64,000 nucleotides of DNA from Mycoplasmopsis maculosa (GTDB lineage Bacteria; Bacillota_I; Bacilli_A; Mycoplasmatales; Metamycoplasmataceae): assembly GCF_900660665.1 (NCBI RefSeq), contig NZ_LR215037.1, forward strand, positions 496,001 through 560,000, read 5' to 3'. Under the pieces are notes generated by a model. That model was given only the letters and a program-made list of their open reading frames with translations, was not told where the DNA came from and searched no databases. Each line of letters opens with the position of its first letter. The first letter of the stretch is position 1. This document shows positions 22,065 through 31,860 of this stretch, piece by piece. Both the position numbers and the translations under genes were made by a program.

Positions 22065-22815
22065 ATTCAGGTCCTTTTTCAAAACTTAATTCGCCAAACT
22101 GTTCGTCTTGATGAATAATTATAATTTGTCTTCTAGCCAAATCTAAAATAGCTAAAAGTGTTATAACAAAGTGATTAACACTTGGTTGTTTAAATATCAT
22201 TTCAAATGTTACTTTTTCATGATTATCAAAAAGATTCAAAATATGTGGTATTTGATCTTTTGGTGTTAATGTAAAAGTTTCTAATTTAGTTTTTCTTAGA
22301 CTTTGTGCATATGTTCTTTCAAACATTTTTCTAAGAATAGTTATTAATTTTAATGGATTACTTGTGCCGTCTAATGCAGATTTATCATCATCAACTAAAA
22401 ACTCATCAATTTCTGAAGGACGCTTTATAAAAATCTCTTTTCTTGATTCTTCATGTTCTCTAAGAATAAGAGAAATTTCTTTTATTTGTTGATATTCATA
22501 AAGTCTACGTAATAATTCTTTTTTGTTTTCTTCAATTTCTGGTTTTTCCTCTGGTGTATAAAGCATCATACCTGCTTTAATTGCTAAAAGAGTAGCAGCC
22601 ATGACTAGATAATCACTAGCTATGTCTATTTCGTGGTCTTGAAGATTTTGTATTATGTTCAAATATGCTGTTGCTAATTCATTAACATCAACATCCATAA
22701 TGTCTACATTTTTATCTTTAACTAAAGCTAATAATAAATCTAAAGGTCCATCAAAATTTTCAAGTTTAATGTCATATTTACTATTTTCTTTTTTAATGTT
22801 TGTTATTTCAGACAT
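22054..22815 (-). CDS. scpA: Segregation and condensation protein A (kleisin)
   Basis: Kleisin that bridges SMC heads in chromosome condensation. The 253-residue protein has the hallmark N-terminal segment NFDGPLDLLLALVKDKNVDIMDV (residues 19-41), a middle LAIKAGMMLYTPEE block, and the C-terminal winged helix (VTFEMIFKQPSVNHFVITLLAILDLARRQII). It overlaps plsC at its start (23 nt) and scpB at its end (11 nt), so plsC-scpA-scpB are cotranslated. Confidence 0.95.
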   Translation of the reverse strand: MSEITNIKKENSKYDIKLENFDGPLDLLLALVKDKNVDIMDVDVNELATAYLNIIQNLQDHEIDIASDYLVMAATLLAIKAGMMLYTPEEKPEIEENKKELLRRLYEYQQIKEISLILREHEESRKEIFIKRPSEIDEFLVDDDKSALDGTSNPLKLITILRKMFERTYAQSLRKTKLETFTLTPKDQIPHILNLFDNHEKVTFEMIFKQPSVNHFVITLLAILDLARRQIIIIHQDEQFGELSFEKGPEYER

Positions 22816-23545
22816 TAATTTCTCCCTCTATTTGATTTTTTATTTTTTTACTTATAGCGTGCGTTTCCATTGTTATAAATGAATTTGGTTTTTGAACTGG
22901 TAAAAATTTAACATTAACAATAAGTTTTTTAAATCTTGTTTTTCTAAGTGCTTCTCTTGTATCAGATATAGCTACTGGAACTATTGGTAGATAGTTACTA
23001 ATTGCTACTTTAAAAGCCCCTGGATTAAATTCGCCTAAATTATTTTCTTTGATTCTTGTTCCCTCAGGAAAAACAATACCAAATGTTCTATTTTCTTTAA
23101 CATGTGTTCCAAATGAAGCTAATTGTTTTACACTTTCTCTAGGATTTTGTCTATCAACATAAAATGTATCTAATAAACTTAATGCATTTCTTACTGTTCT
23201 TTTTTTAGCTAATTCTTTTTTTGCTAAAAATGTTGGTATTTTATTCATCACCCCTTGTTCTTTTGATTGTTTTTTAAGAGCGTAAATAAGAACAATTGGA
23301 TCAATATTTGATTTATGATTTGGTGTAAGTATAGCTGGACCTTTACCTAAATGTTCGTAACCTTCAACTTTAACTTTTATACCAAAAAATCATAATAGTA
23401 ATTTACATTTTCCTAAAACTCAGTCATTTCTTTGCTGAATTGGATTATATGCAGGATCTTTTCTATACCTACTAGCATATGAATTAACTCTATAAAGTGT
23501 TCATAAGAAAATTGGTCATAAGAAAATCATTTTGATAATAAACAT
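22793..23545 (-). CDS. plsC: 1-acyl-sn-glycerol-3-phosphate acyltransferase
   Basis: Makes phosphatidic acid, the precursor of membrane phospholipids. 250 residues, with an N-terminal membrane anchor (FIIKMIFLWPIFLWTLY). The acyltransferase motifs are NHKSNIDP (NHX4D, about residues 76-83) and FPEGTR. GGAG lies 7 nt before the ATG. The C-terminus runs through TGA-Trp and overlaps scpA by 23 nt. acpS lies 12 nt upstream, and cdsA (27664) uses its product. Confidence 0.93.
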
Positions 23546-23557
23546 AATAAACTCCTT

Positions 23558-23860
23558 TTATTTTTTTGTGACAAAAGCAATTAAAAAATTTTCTTCATCA
23601 CTTGTAGATATTAAGAAATCTTCAAAAAAATATCTACCTTCTTTTTTTAAAATTGTAATTTTGTTGAAATTAACATATGAATTATCAGCTTTAAAAATAG
23701 CTTCTTTTATAGCTCAAGTTCTTGCTAAAAATTTAGCTTTTGAATCTTCATTTTTGATTCTTAAATAAATTTCTATTTCATCTTTTGAAAGAACTCTTTT
23801 AACAAAATTTAAATCTTTATTTAAAAATCTTTTTATATTTGTTATATCAACTCCAATCAT
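23558..23860 (-). CDS. acpS: Holo-[acyl-carrier-protein] synthase
   Basis: Transfers 4'-phosphopantetheine to acyl carrier protein. 100 residues with the family motifs GVDITNIKRF (residues 3-12, Mg-binding Asp) and WAIKEAIFKA (the WxxKEAxxKA signature). Trp49 of the motif is a TGA codon, so standard-code ORF finding loses the N-terminal half. It is the first gene of the acpS-plsC-scpA-scpB operon. Confidence 0.93.
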
Positions 23861-23943
23861 AATAATTAAAATTATAAATTAAATATAAGATATTTAATAA
23901 AAGTTTATTTTACATAAATATAAAAACTGAAAATTTAAATAGT

Positions 23944-23991
23944 ACAGTCATAAAAAAATATTTAATGCCTCTAATATTTTTTTATGACTGT
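23944..23991. repeat. Perfect 19-bp inverted repeat (hairpin)
   Basis: ACAGTCATAAAAAAATATT at 23944-23962 is exactly complementary to 23973-23991, around the 10-nt loop TAATGCCTCT. No T-run follows it, which is unlike a simple terminator. It lies 84 bp upstream of the acpS start, on the leader side of that operon. Confidence 0.85.
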
Positions 23992-24083
23992 ATTACTAAA
24001 TTTTTAAAATTTAAATTTAAAATAATCACTTGTTTTGTTACTCATATTAAATTAATATTACTAACCATAATATTAAAAAATAT

Positions 24084-24124
24084 AAAAAAAGGTAACCAAA
24101 TATATTTTAGTTACCTGTTACCTT
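24084..24124 (-). promoter_or_regulatory. Terminator or attenuator with competing GGTAAC arms
   Basis: On the minus strand, AAGGTAAC is followed at once by AGGTAAC, then a 13-nt AT loop, GTTACCT and a T7 run. The last two arms form a clean Rho-independent terminator, and the first copy could compete for the same 3' arm. Seen: the arms and T-run. Inferred: attenuation of a leader leading to acpS, or the end of a short RNA. Confidence 0.4.
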
Positions 24125-24474
24125 GCAAATTGCAATTTAGCTGAGTTAACCTCTCTTTTTTTCTTTTGCTTTTTTAAAATTATTTTTTATAAATATTCTA
24201 TTTAGTTATATTATTAATTATTTGTTTTCTTTTAACAGTAGTTATATTAAAACTTATTAATAAATTAGTGATAATAAAATAATCTTTTTAATTAATGAAG
24301 AAAATTTAAATTTAATATGTTTTTTGCTTGTAATTAATAGAAATGTTTTTATATAAATTAAAATACAATTTATAAGGTAACAAATGATATTAAAATTATT
24401 AATTTTAAAATAAAAATTGAAGTAGTCGTGTGAAAATAATAATTTAAATTTAATTATTATCATTTTAAATTAAT

Positions 24475-24507
24475 ATAAAAAAGCTATTTCAAAGCAAATG
24501 AAATAGC
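24475..24507 (-). terminator. Terminator after membrane protein 24510
   Basis: GCTATTTC/GAAATAGC stem, 9-nt loop, followed on the minus strand by a T6 run. Confidence 0.7.
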
Positions 24508-24509
24508 AT

Positions 24510-24908
24510 CTAAATTGTTTTTTGTTTTTTTAACTGTTTTTTAATAAAAATAGTTGCAAGTAAAATAAATAAAGCTCCAAAAAATACTGTTAAAATTGTT
24601 AAAGAAATTGAAATTATAAATCAATAATAATTTTTGTTTTTTGCTTTTATACTTATAATTAAGCCGTATATAGCAAAAGCTAAAGCTAATAATGTAAACA
24701 TAGGAGTTGTAATAAAAACAAGTATATTAAAATAAATTGATATTGCAGTTATTGCGACAAGACCTGATTCAGTAGTTTTTTTAGAAATATAAAAATTTAA
24801 AAATAGCACAATAATATCAAAAAACAATGCAATAAATGATATTGTTGTTAAAACTATTCCAATAATATATAAAATATTGATTTTTTTATTAAATAAATTT
24901 TTGTTCAT
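24510..24908 (-). CDS. Small polytopic membrane protein, unknown function
   Basis: 132 residues starting MNKNLFNKKINILYI. A GTG one codon upstream is possible but has no better ribosome site. Three hydrophobic helices are visible (about residues 12-38, 53-85, 92-120). The sequence ends in a basic tail (IKKQLKKQK). A TGA-Trp falls in the third helix. It lies 65 bp from a second small membrane protein of similar size and orientation, and the two may be diverged duplicates. No family is recognised. Confidence 0.65.
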
Positions 24909-24973
24909 CACATAATTATAAATATTTTTTTAATAAAAAAATCATTATGCTGACTTATTCTTTTAATGCTGTT

Positions 24974-25318
24974 TTATATATTTTCTTCTATTTTTTGTTT
25001 TTTCAATTCTATAATTATTAATATACTAGCAATAATACTAAATAAAAATGGAAATTTTAAATTTAATAAGTATAGTCATCAAATTTTTATTCCAATTTTT
25101 TTAGCTTTAATAGCAGCTACAATCAATGTACAAATATTTAATATAAATAATAATAAATTGATATAACAGATTAATTGAGTTATTATTGTTAATTTATAAG
25201 AATACTTACCTGAATAAAAAACTGAATCTTTAATTATTAAAGATAAATAAATTAATGATAAAGTAAAAACAATTCACATAAAGACTATTGAGATCTTAAA
25301 TGTTTTAATATTTTTCAT
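24974..25318 (-). CDS. Small polytopic membrane protein hidden by UGA codons
   Basis: 114 residues starting MKNIKTFKISIVF. Reading requires three TGA-Trp codons, including a TGA-TGA pair (WW near residue 81), so it is absent from a standard-code ORF list. Three hydrophobic helices (about 8-29, 48-72, 80-103) are followed by a short charged tail (KKQKIEENI). No ribosome site is obvious. Layout resembles the neighbour at 24510. Function unknown. Confidence 0.6.
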
Positions 25319-25367
25319 AATTATAATTGTATACTTTAAAAATTTAAAATCAAAAAAGCATTTATTT

Positions 25368-25394
25368 TTAGCAATCAAGCTTAAAGAGTGCTAA
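25368..25394. promoter_or_regulatory. CIRCE operator of clpB (HrcA site)
   Basis: TTAGCAATC, a 9-nt spacer, then GAGTGCTAA. This matches the HrcA operator TTAGCACTC-N9-GAGTGCTAA with one change in the left arm. It lies 32 bp before the clpB ATG, as expected for heat-shock control in mycoplasmas. Confidence 0.9.
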
Positions 25395-25426
25395 AATATA
25401 TTAATATAATAAAGTTGGAGGTTAAA

Positions 25427-27610
25427 ATGGACTTTAATTTAGATGATATATTAAATAGTATGAATGGAAATATTGATAATAAAAATAAAAAAGAGGATGA
25501 TCCTTTAAAAATTTATGGCAGAAACCTTACTGAACTTGCTGCAAAGCATCAATTAGACCCGGTTATAAATAGAGATGATGAAATAAGAAGAATAATTAGA
25601 ATACTAAGTAGAAAAACTAAAAATAACCCAGTTTTAGTTGGTGAACCTGGTGTAGGAAAAACAGCTATTGTAGAAGGATTAGCAAGAAAAATAGTTGAAG
25701 GTCAAGTTCCTGCTAATTTAAAAGATAAAGATGTTTATGAACTTGATTTAACAAGTTTAATAGCTGGTGCTTCATATCAAGGTCAATTTGAAAAAAGATT
25801 AAAAGATGTTTTAAAACGGATTGAAGAATCTAATGGTGATATTATAGTTTTTATTGATGAAATACATATGTTAGTAGGTACTGGTAAAAATAATGATGGA
25901 GGAATGGATGCTGCTAATATTTTAAAACCTTTAATGGCTAGAGGAAAATTACATTTAATTGGTGCTACAACTTTTGATGAATATAGAAAATATATTGAAA
26001 AAGATGCAGCTTTAGAAAGAAGAATGCAAAGAGTTGATGTTCTTGAACCTTCAGTTAGTGATACAATAACTATTTTAAGAGGCATAAAAGAAAGATTTGA
26101 AAATTTCCACAATGTAAAAATAACTGACGAAGCTTTAGTAACATCTGCAAAGCTAAGTGCAAGATATATAACCGATAGATTTTTGCCAGACAAAGCTATT
26201 GATCTTGTGGACGAAGCTGCTGCTACTATAAAAACAGAAATAAACTATGAACCAGAAGAATTAGAAAAAGCAAAACAAAAATTAGCAAGATTAGAAATGG
26301 AAAAATATGCTCTAGTTTCTGAAGATAAAAAAAGACATTCTGAAAGAATTATTGAAATTGATAATGAAATGAAATCAATAAATAAAAATATAACAGAACT
26401 AGATATAAAATGAAAAGATGAAAAAAATAGATTAGAAGAACTTTCAAAAACTAAAAAATATTTAGATGATTTAAAACATATGTCTAAAATGTATCAAAAT
26501 CAAGCTGATTATGAAAAAGCTTCAAAAATTTTATATTCTGAAATTCCTAATACTGAAAAGAAAATTAAAGAATTAGAAAAAATAAATTCCAATTTAGAAA
26601 AAAGTTTAATAAAAGATAGTGTAGGTTCAGAAGAAATAGCTACAATTGTGTCTAAATGAACAAAGGTTCCTGTAAATAAGCTTCTTGAAGGTGAAAAAGA
26701 AAGACTATTAAATATTGAATCCCATTTAAAGAATAAAATAAAAGGTCAAGATAAGGCTATTTCTATGGTTTCAAAGGCTGTATTAAGAGCTAAAGCAGCT
26801 ATTAATGATCCAAATAGACCATTGGCAAGCTTTTTATTTTTAGGTCCTACTGGCGTGGGTAAAACTGAGTTAGCTAAAACTTTGGCTTATGAACTTTTTG
26901 ATTCTGAAAAGCAAATGATTAGACTAGATATGTCTGAATATATGGAAAAACATAGTGTTTCAAAAATAATTGGAGCTGCTCCCGGATATGTAGGATATGA
27001 TGATGGTGGATACTTAGCTGAAAAAATTAGAAAAAACCCTTATACAATAGTTCTTTTTGATGAAATTGAAAAAGCTGATAGAGAAGTATTAAATATATTA
27101 TTGCAAATTTTAGACAACGGGGCTTTTACTGATAGTCACGGAAGAATAATAAATTGTCGTAATTTAATAATAATAATGACTTCAAATATTGGTGCTAAAG
27201 AAATAATGGAAAAACTAAAAGACGCTTTTGACCAAATGCCTAGTCTAAAAGCTGAATTATTAAAGTTTTTAAGTCCTGAATTTGTTAATAGAATAGATGA
27301 AATAATAAAATTTGAACCTTTAAATTCATCTGTTGTAAATGAAATAGTTTCATTAGAATTAGAAAAATTATCAAGAAGAATAAAAGAAACTAAAAAAGTT
27401 GAATTAAAATTTTCTGATAAACTTATAGATTTTATAGGTAAAAATGCATATGATGTAAATTTTGGCGCTAGACCAATCAAACGTTTTATACAAAATAACA
27501 TTGAAAGTGTTTTAGCACTAAAAATTATTGATGGAACTATAAAGGAAAACAATTCATTTATTATTGATGTTTTTGCTTCAAAAATAAATATTAGTAAAAT
27601 TGAAAAATAA
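25427..27610 (+). CDS. clpB: ClpB disaggregase, lacking the N-domain
   Basis: Hexameric AAA+ chaperone that pulls proteins out of aggregates. 727 residues: AAA-1 with Walker A GEPGVGKT and Walker B VFIDEIH; a middle coiled coil (about 325-430); AAA-2 with GPTGVGKT and LFDEIEKA; and the C-terminal ring domain. The usual N-terminal substrate domain of about 150 residues is missing and the coiled coil is short, as in other mycoplasmas. The start MDFNLDD is chosen because GGAGG lies 7 nt upstream; an in-frame ATG at 25388 sits inside the CIRCE site. Confidence 0.95.
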
Positions 27611-27612
27611 AT

Positions 27613-27662
27613 AAAAAAATAACCAAAACCGTAGTAAATAAGTGTTTATGGTTATTTTTTTA
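27613..27662. terminator. Bidirectional terminator clpB/cdsA
   Basis: AAAAATAACCA pairs with TGGTTATTTTT across a 23-nt loop, with A and T runs on both sides. It ends clpB and the large leftward nusA operon. Confidence 0.7.
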
Positions 27663-27663
27663 T

Positions 27664-28593
27664 TTATAAAAATGCATATGTAATACATAAAATCATTGTA
27701 GCGAAAGTTATACTATCAAATCTATCAAGAAGACCACCATGTCCTACAAGAATTTTTGAATAATCCTTAATTCCATTTATTCTTTTTAAATATGAAAAGA
27801 ATAAATCTCCTCCTACCGCTGCAAATGGAATCAAAATTATAGCTGGTATTTGAGCAAATAAGTTTGAATTTATTAAATTTAAACCTAATATCATACTTAT
27901 TGAAAAAGCTCATCCAAAAACTATTGCAAACATAAAACCTTCTCACGTTTTTTTAGGAGAAATATTAGGAAAAAAGCTCTTGTTTATTAGTTTTTTTCCT
28001 AAGAATTTACCGCCAATAAAACCACCTATGTCGCTAATGGAAGGAGCAGCACATATAAAAAGAGCTAATTCTCATCTAAATATCAATGATATTTGAATAA
28101 ATCTACATGCATTTGTTAAAAATCATAAAGTCATAAAAGTTAGAAAAAATCTATAAATTCTATCTTTTGACGACATATTAGTTTTATTTGTAAGTTCTAT
28201 TATTAAAAAAGCTAAACTCACAATTAATAGAATAACAATAGAAAGTCAATTTAAAATAGATTCTCTTAACAAAACGGTCATAAAAAATTGAAATTCATCT
28301 GTTGTGAATAATTTTTGATTTTCTATGTTTATTAAAAGTTTATTAACATTTTGAATTGGAGTAAATATAGATATACTTGTAAAAATAGCTAATATTATTG
28401 AATAAACCTTTTTCATTCTATTAGCATTAAAATATTCGTAAGCAAATATGCTGCACATTAATGTTGTAAAAATAAATGAAGTAATTCTACCTGCCAAATA
28501 ATGTTTTCCTCAAATAGCAACAGGTATCATAAAAGAAGCTAAAGCCACTATAAACAAGGCTGCAGGCAAAATTCTTTCTTTAAATAATTTCAT
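27664..28593 (-). CDS. cdsA: Phosphatidate cytidylyltransferase
   Basis: Makes CDP-diacylglycerol from phosphatidic acid and CTP. 309 residues with about eight membrane helices. The C-terminal CdsA signature is clear: [20 protein letters not shown] followed by LLDRFDS, with KK.WEG.. (SPKKTWEGF) upstream. It is last in the rimP-to-cdsA operon, 20 nt after the transporter gene. Several TGA-Trp codons split it in the standard code. Confidence 0.93.
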
Positions 28594-28613
28594 TTTATAA
28601 CCTATTTAATAAT

Positions 28614-29246
28614 TTAAACACTAGTAGCGTATTGATAATAAACTTGTTTATTTCCTTGATATTTATTCTTTAAATATTTTATAAGTGGAAAAATAGAACA
28701 AGCTATTATAATACATACAATTGGTTCAACAGTTAAATTTATAGGATGTGTGATTATTCATAAATGAATTGGAGGCACACCATTTTTACCAAGACTTTCA
28801 GGATTAATAGCTTCTCTTATATATTGAGCAGAAAGAACAAAAAATATATTGAAAAATGATGCTAAAAAAGCAAGTATTCCAATTTTTCACATTTTCGGTT
28901 TCTTAAAAATACCAAATGCTCAAGAAAAACCATAAATTACTAAGGCCATTTCAATTCTTGGAAGAACTGAAATGTCAAAATATGTATATTTAGTAGCGCC
29001 TAATATAAAAGCTAATGTAAATGAAGACAAGCCAAAACCTAATCCAGAAATTAAGTTCCCTTTAATACCTAAATGAAATGTAGCAATTGGTACTAATAAA
29101 CTTAAAAATGTTATTTGAGTATGCCCTAAATTAATATAACCTACATAAGGAATAACTGCTGATAAAAAAAATCAAGCTATATAAACTGATAAAAATACCA
29201 AGTCCATTAAAACGATTTTTTTATTAAATATTTTCTTTTGTTTCAT
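28614..29246 (-). CDS. Putative ECF transporter S component
   Basis: 210-residue membrane protein with about six hydrophobic segments, starting MKQKKIFNKKIVLMD. Four TGA-Trp codons hide it from standard-code ORF finding. The pattern of Gly-rich helices (HLGIKGNLISGLGFGLSSF) and an SWAFGIFKKPK loop is like the vitamin-binding S subunits of energy-coupling-factor transporters. The substrate is unknown. It is spaced 11 nt from apt and 20 nt from cdsA, within the operon. Confidence 0.5.
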
Positions 29247-29257
29247 TTTTTTATTTA

Positions 29258-29770
29258 CTAACATTTAATTAATGTTTCAACAATAATGTTATCTTCTTCT
29301 AAAAACTTACGACCGTTTAATTCAGCCAATTCCATTAAAACAATTACTTTTTTAACAATAGCACCTTGTTCTTCTAAGAGTTGAACAATCGCTCTTGTAG
29401 TTCCTCCAGTTGCTAAAACATCATCTATAATAGCAACTGTTTGTCCTTTTTTAATAAAACCTTTTTGAATTTGTAAAACATCATTGCCGTATTCTAAACC
29501 ATATGCTCTTGATATTACTTCGCCAGGAAGTTTTCCTGGTTTTCTAACCATAATAAATGGCTTCTTTAAAAAAGCTGCAGTTGGAGTTCCGAACAAAAAT
29601 CCACGAGCATCAGGTCCAACAATAATATCCACATCCTTTGCTAATTCAGCCATTTTTACAATTGTATAATTTAAAGCATCGCCATTAGCAAGAAGCGGAG
29701 AAATATCTTTAAAAATTATTCCTTTTTTTGGGAAATTACTTATGTCTCTTATGTAATTTTCTAATTTCAT
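29258..29770 (-). CDS. apt: Adenine phosphoribosyltransferase
   Basis: Salvages adenine to AMP using PRPP. 170 residues, the normal length, with IIVGPDARGFLFG near residue 50 and the PRPP loop AIIDDVLATGGTT near 113-125. It starts 12 nt after infB. Purine salvage is essential in organisms like this that lack de novo synthesis. Confidence 0.96.
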   Translation of the reverse strand: MKLENYIRDISNFPKKGIIFKDISPLLANGDALNYTIVKMAELAKDVDIIVGPDARGFLFGTPTAAFLKKPFIMVRKPGKLPGEVISRAYGLEYGNDVLQIQKGFIKKGQTVAIIDDVLATGGTTRAIVQLLEEQGAIVKKVIVLMELAELNGRKFLEEDNIIVETLIKC

Positions 29771-29782
29771 TATATTACCTCA

Positions 29783-31588
29783 TTATTCAGTAACTGGTAC
29801 ATCCTCATAAAATTCTAAAATATCATCCTCTTTAATATCATTGAATTTACGAATATGAGTACCGAAATCTTTCCCTTTTTCGACTTCTTTAACGTCATTT
29901 AATTCACGTTTAAGACTATCTAATAAGCCTGAATGAATAAGTTTTCTATTTCTAAATATTTTAACCTTGCTTCCAGTTTTAACTTTTCCTTCATCCATCA
30001 TACATCCTGCTATTGTACCAACTTTAGAATAGAAGAAAGTTTTTATAACATGAGCAGTACCTATTTTCTTTTCTTCATAAACAATAGGCTTTTCACCGTC
30101 TAAAATAACTTGCATGTCTTCAATTATTTTATAAATAACATCATAGCTCATTATTTTTATACCTGAATCTTTAGCTAATTGTTTTATGCTTGGTCCAACT
30201 TTAGAGTTAAATGTAATTATTATTGCATTTGAAGCTTGAGCTAATAAAATATCAGTATTAGCTACTTGGCCTGCTTGTGCACCAACAACTTTTACAATTG
30301 CTTCTTCATTTTGCATTCCGTTTAACTTGTTTTTAATAGCTTCAGCTGTTCCTTGAACGTCTGAACGAATAATAACATTAAATACTTTTTTGCCATCTTC
30401 GTTTTTTACATTTAAACTTTTTTCATAAAGATTATTATTTTTATCTATTTGAGCTTTTTCGTTAGCTAATTTTTTAGCTAATTTTTCATCATCAAAACCA
30501 ATAAATTTATCTCCGGCTAATGGGGAATTGTTTAACCCAGAAATCACAACAGGTGTACCAGGTCCTGCAGATTCTACCATTTCACCCCTAGAATTTTTCA
30601 TTGATCTTATACGTCCATATGAAGAACCAGCAACAACAAAATCTCCTTTGTAAAGAGTTCCGTTTTCAACTACAATTGTAGAAACTGAACCTACACCTTT
30701 ATCTATTTTACTTTCAATAACTGTTCCAACTGGATATCTATTTGGATTAGCTTTTAAATCAAGAATTTCAGATAAAATTGTTATTGCATTAAACAAGTCA
30801 TCAATACCTGTTCCTTTTAAAGCAGATCCATAAACTATTTGTACATCTCCACCATATTCTTCAACAATAACATCTGATTCACTTAATTCACGTTTTATTC
30901 TGTCTAAATCTTTAACTTGTTTATCCATTTTATTAACAAAAACAACAATAGGAACTTCAGCTGCTCTAGCATGCATAATTGCTTCTCTTGTTTGAGGCAT
31001 AACTCCATCGTCAGCCGCTACCACTAAAACAATAATATCAGTTACTTTTGCGCCTCTTGAACGCATTTCGCTAAATGCCTCATGACCAGGTGTATCAATA
31101 ATAGTTATTTTACTATTTTTTCAATTAACTTGATATGCACCGGTGTGTTGAGTAATTCCAGAGCTTTCTGTTTCTACAACTTTTGTTTTCCTAATGTAAT
31201 CAATTAAACTAGTTTTACCATGATCAACATGACCCATAACTGTAATAATTGGTGGTCTTTTGGTTAAATCTTCTGGATTGTCATTAAATTTAACTTCATT
31301 TAAGAAATTACTTGCATCTATTGATTCTTCTTTTTTAAAATCAATATTTCTTTCCATACAAACTTCGGCAATTTCTTCTTCTTCTAATACATGATTAATA
31401 GTATAAAGTTTTCCTTTTGCAAAAAAGTACTTAATTATTTCTGTTGCATTTGTACTTATTTTTTGTGCAAATTCTCCAAGTGGCATTTTATTTGTAAAAA
31501 CAAAAACACCATCTTTAATTTCAGTTTTGATGTTAGAAAGTTGGTTCTTAACTTCATCTGAATTTTTTATTCTATTTCTTTTAGACAT
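29783..31588 (-). CDS. infB: Translation initiation factor IF-2
   Basis: GTPase that brings fMet-tRNA to the 30S subunit. 601 residues, with a short N-terminal region (about 1-115) before the G domain: [16 protein letters not shown] and NKMD. The C1/C2 domains include the [15 protein letters not shown] and RNRKLIHSG segments. Such shortened N-termini are usual in Mollicutes. AAGGAGG precedes the ATG inside ylxR. One TGA-Trp near residue 156 breaks it in the standard code. Confidence 0.96.
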
Positions 31589-31860
31589 TTCGCCTCCTTA
31601 ATTTGATGATCAATAGCTTCATAAATTTCTCTAGCTACATTTATTCTAAAAGTTCTATTCAAACCTTTGTTTTTTTGTATTAACTTTCAGTTTGCTTCAG
31701 TAGGTAAAAAATAGGCCCCTCTTCCATTAAGAGATTTATTTATATCTAACTGAATTATATTTTTTTGTTTATTAAAGTCAATTCTTATTAATTCTGAAAC
31801 TGAAAAAATTTTATTTGTTGCAATACATTTACGAAATATATTAGTTTCAGTCTTCGTCAT
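31567..31860 (-). CDS. ylxR: YlxR-family RNA-binding protein (DUF448)
   Basis: 97 residues, starting [12 protein letters not shown]. The family features [18 protein letters not shown] and [12 protein letters not shown] are present. In Bacillus the YlxR family sits between nusA and infB, exactly as here, and has been linked to nucleoid or RNase P regulation. It overlaps nusA by 20 nt and infB by 22 nt, so all three are cotranslated. A TGA-Trp (after PTEAN) lies mid-gene. Confidence 0.88.

Larger units (their letters stand above)
23861..24474. other. Gap without coding genes, two structured elements
   Basis: About 610 bp of extremely AT-rich DNA between acpS and a small membrane protein. It holds the long inverted repeat at 23944-23991 and a minus-strand terminator-like hairpin with a tandem GGTAAC repeat at 24090-24124, both listed separately. 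The only open frames are low-complexity Ile/Lys/Phe strings without ribosome sites. No tRNA, rRNA or decayed gene is recognised. Confidence 0.5.

Noticed and set aside
24257-24463. 68-residue open frame in the large gap
   Set aside because: Low-complexity Ile/Lys/Phe composition, no ribosome site, no neighbour relation; it looks like AT-rich chance.
25388-25426. Earlier in-frame start of clpB
   Set aside because: It lies in the CIRCE operator with no ribosome site; GGAGG precedes the ATG at 25427.
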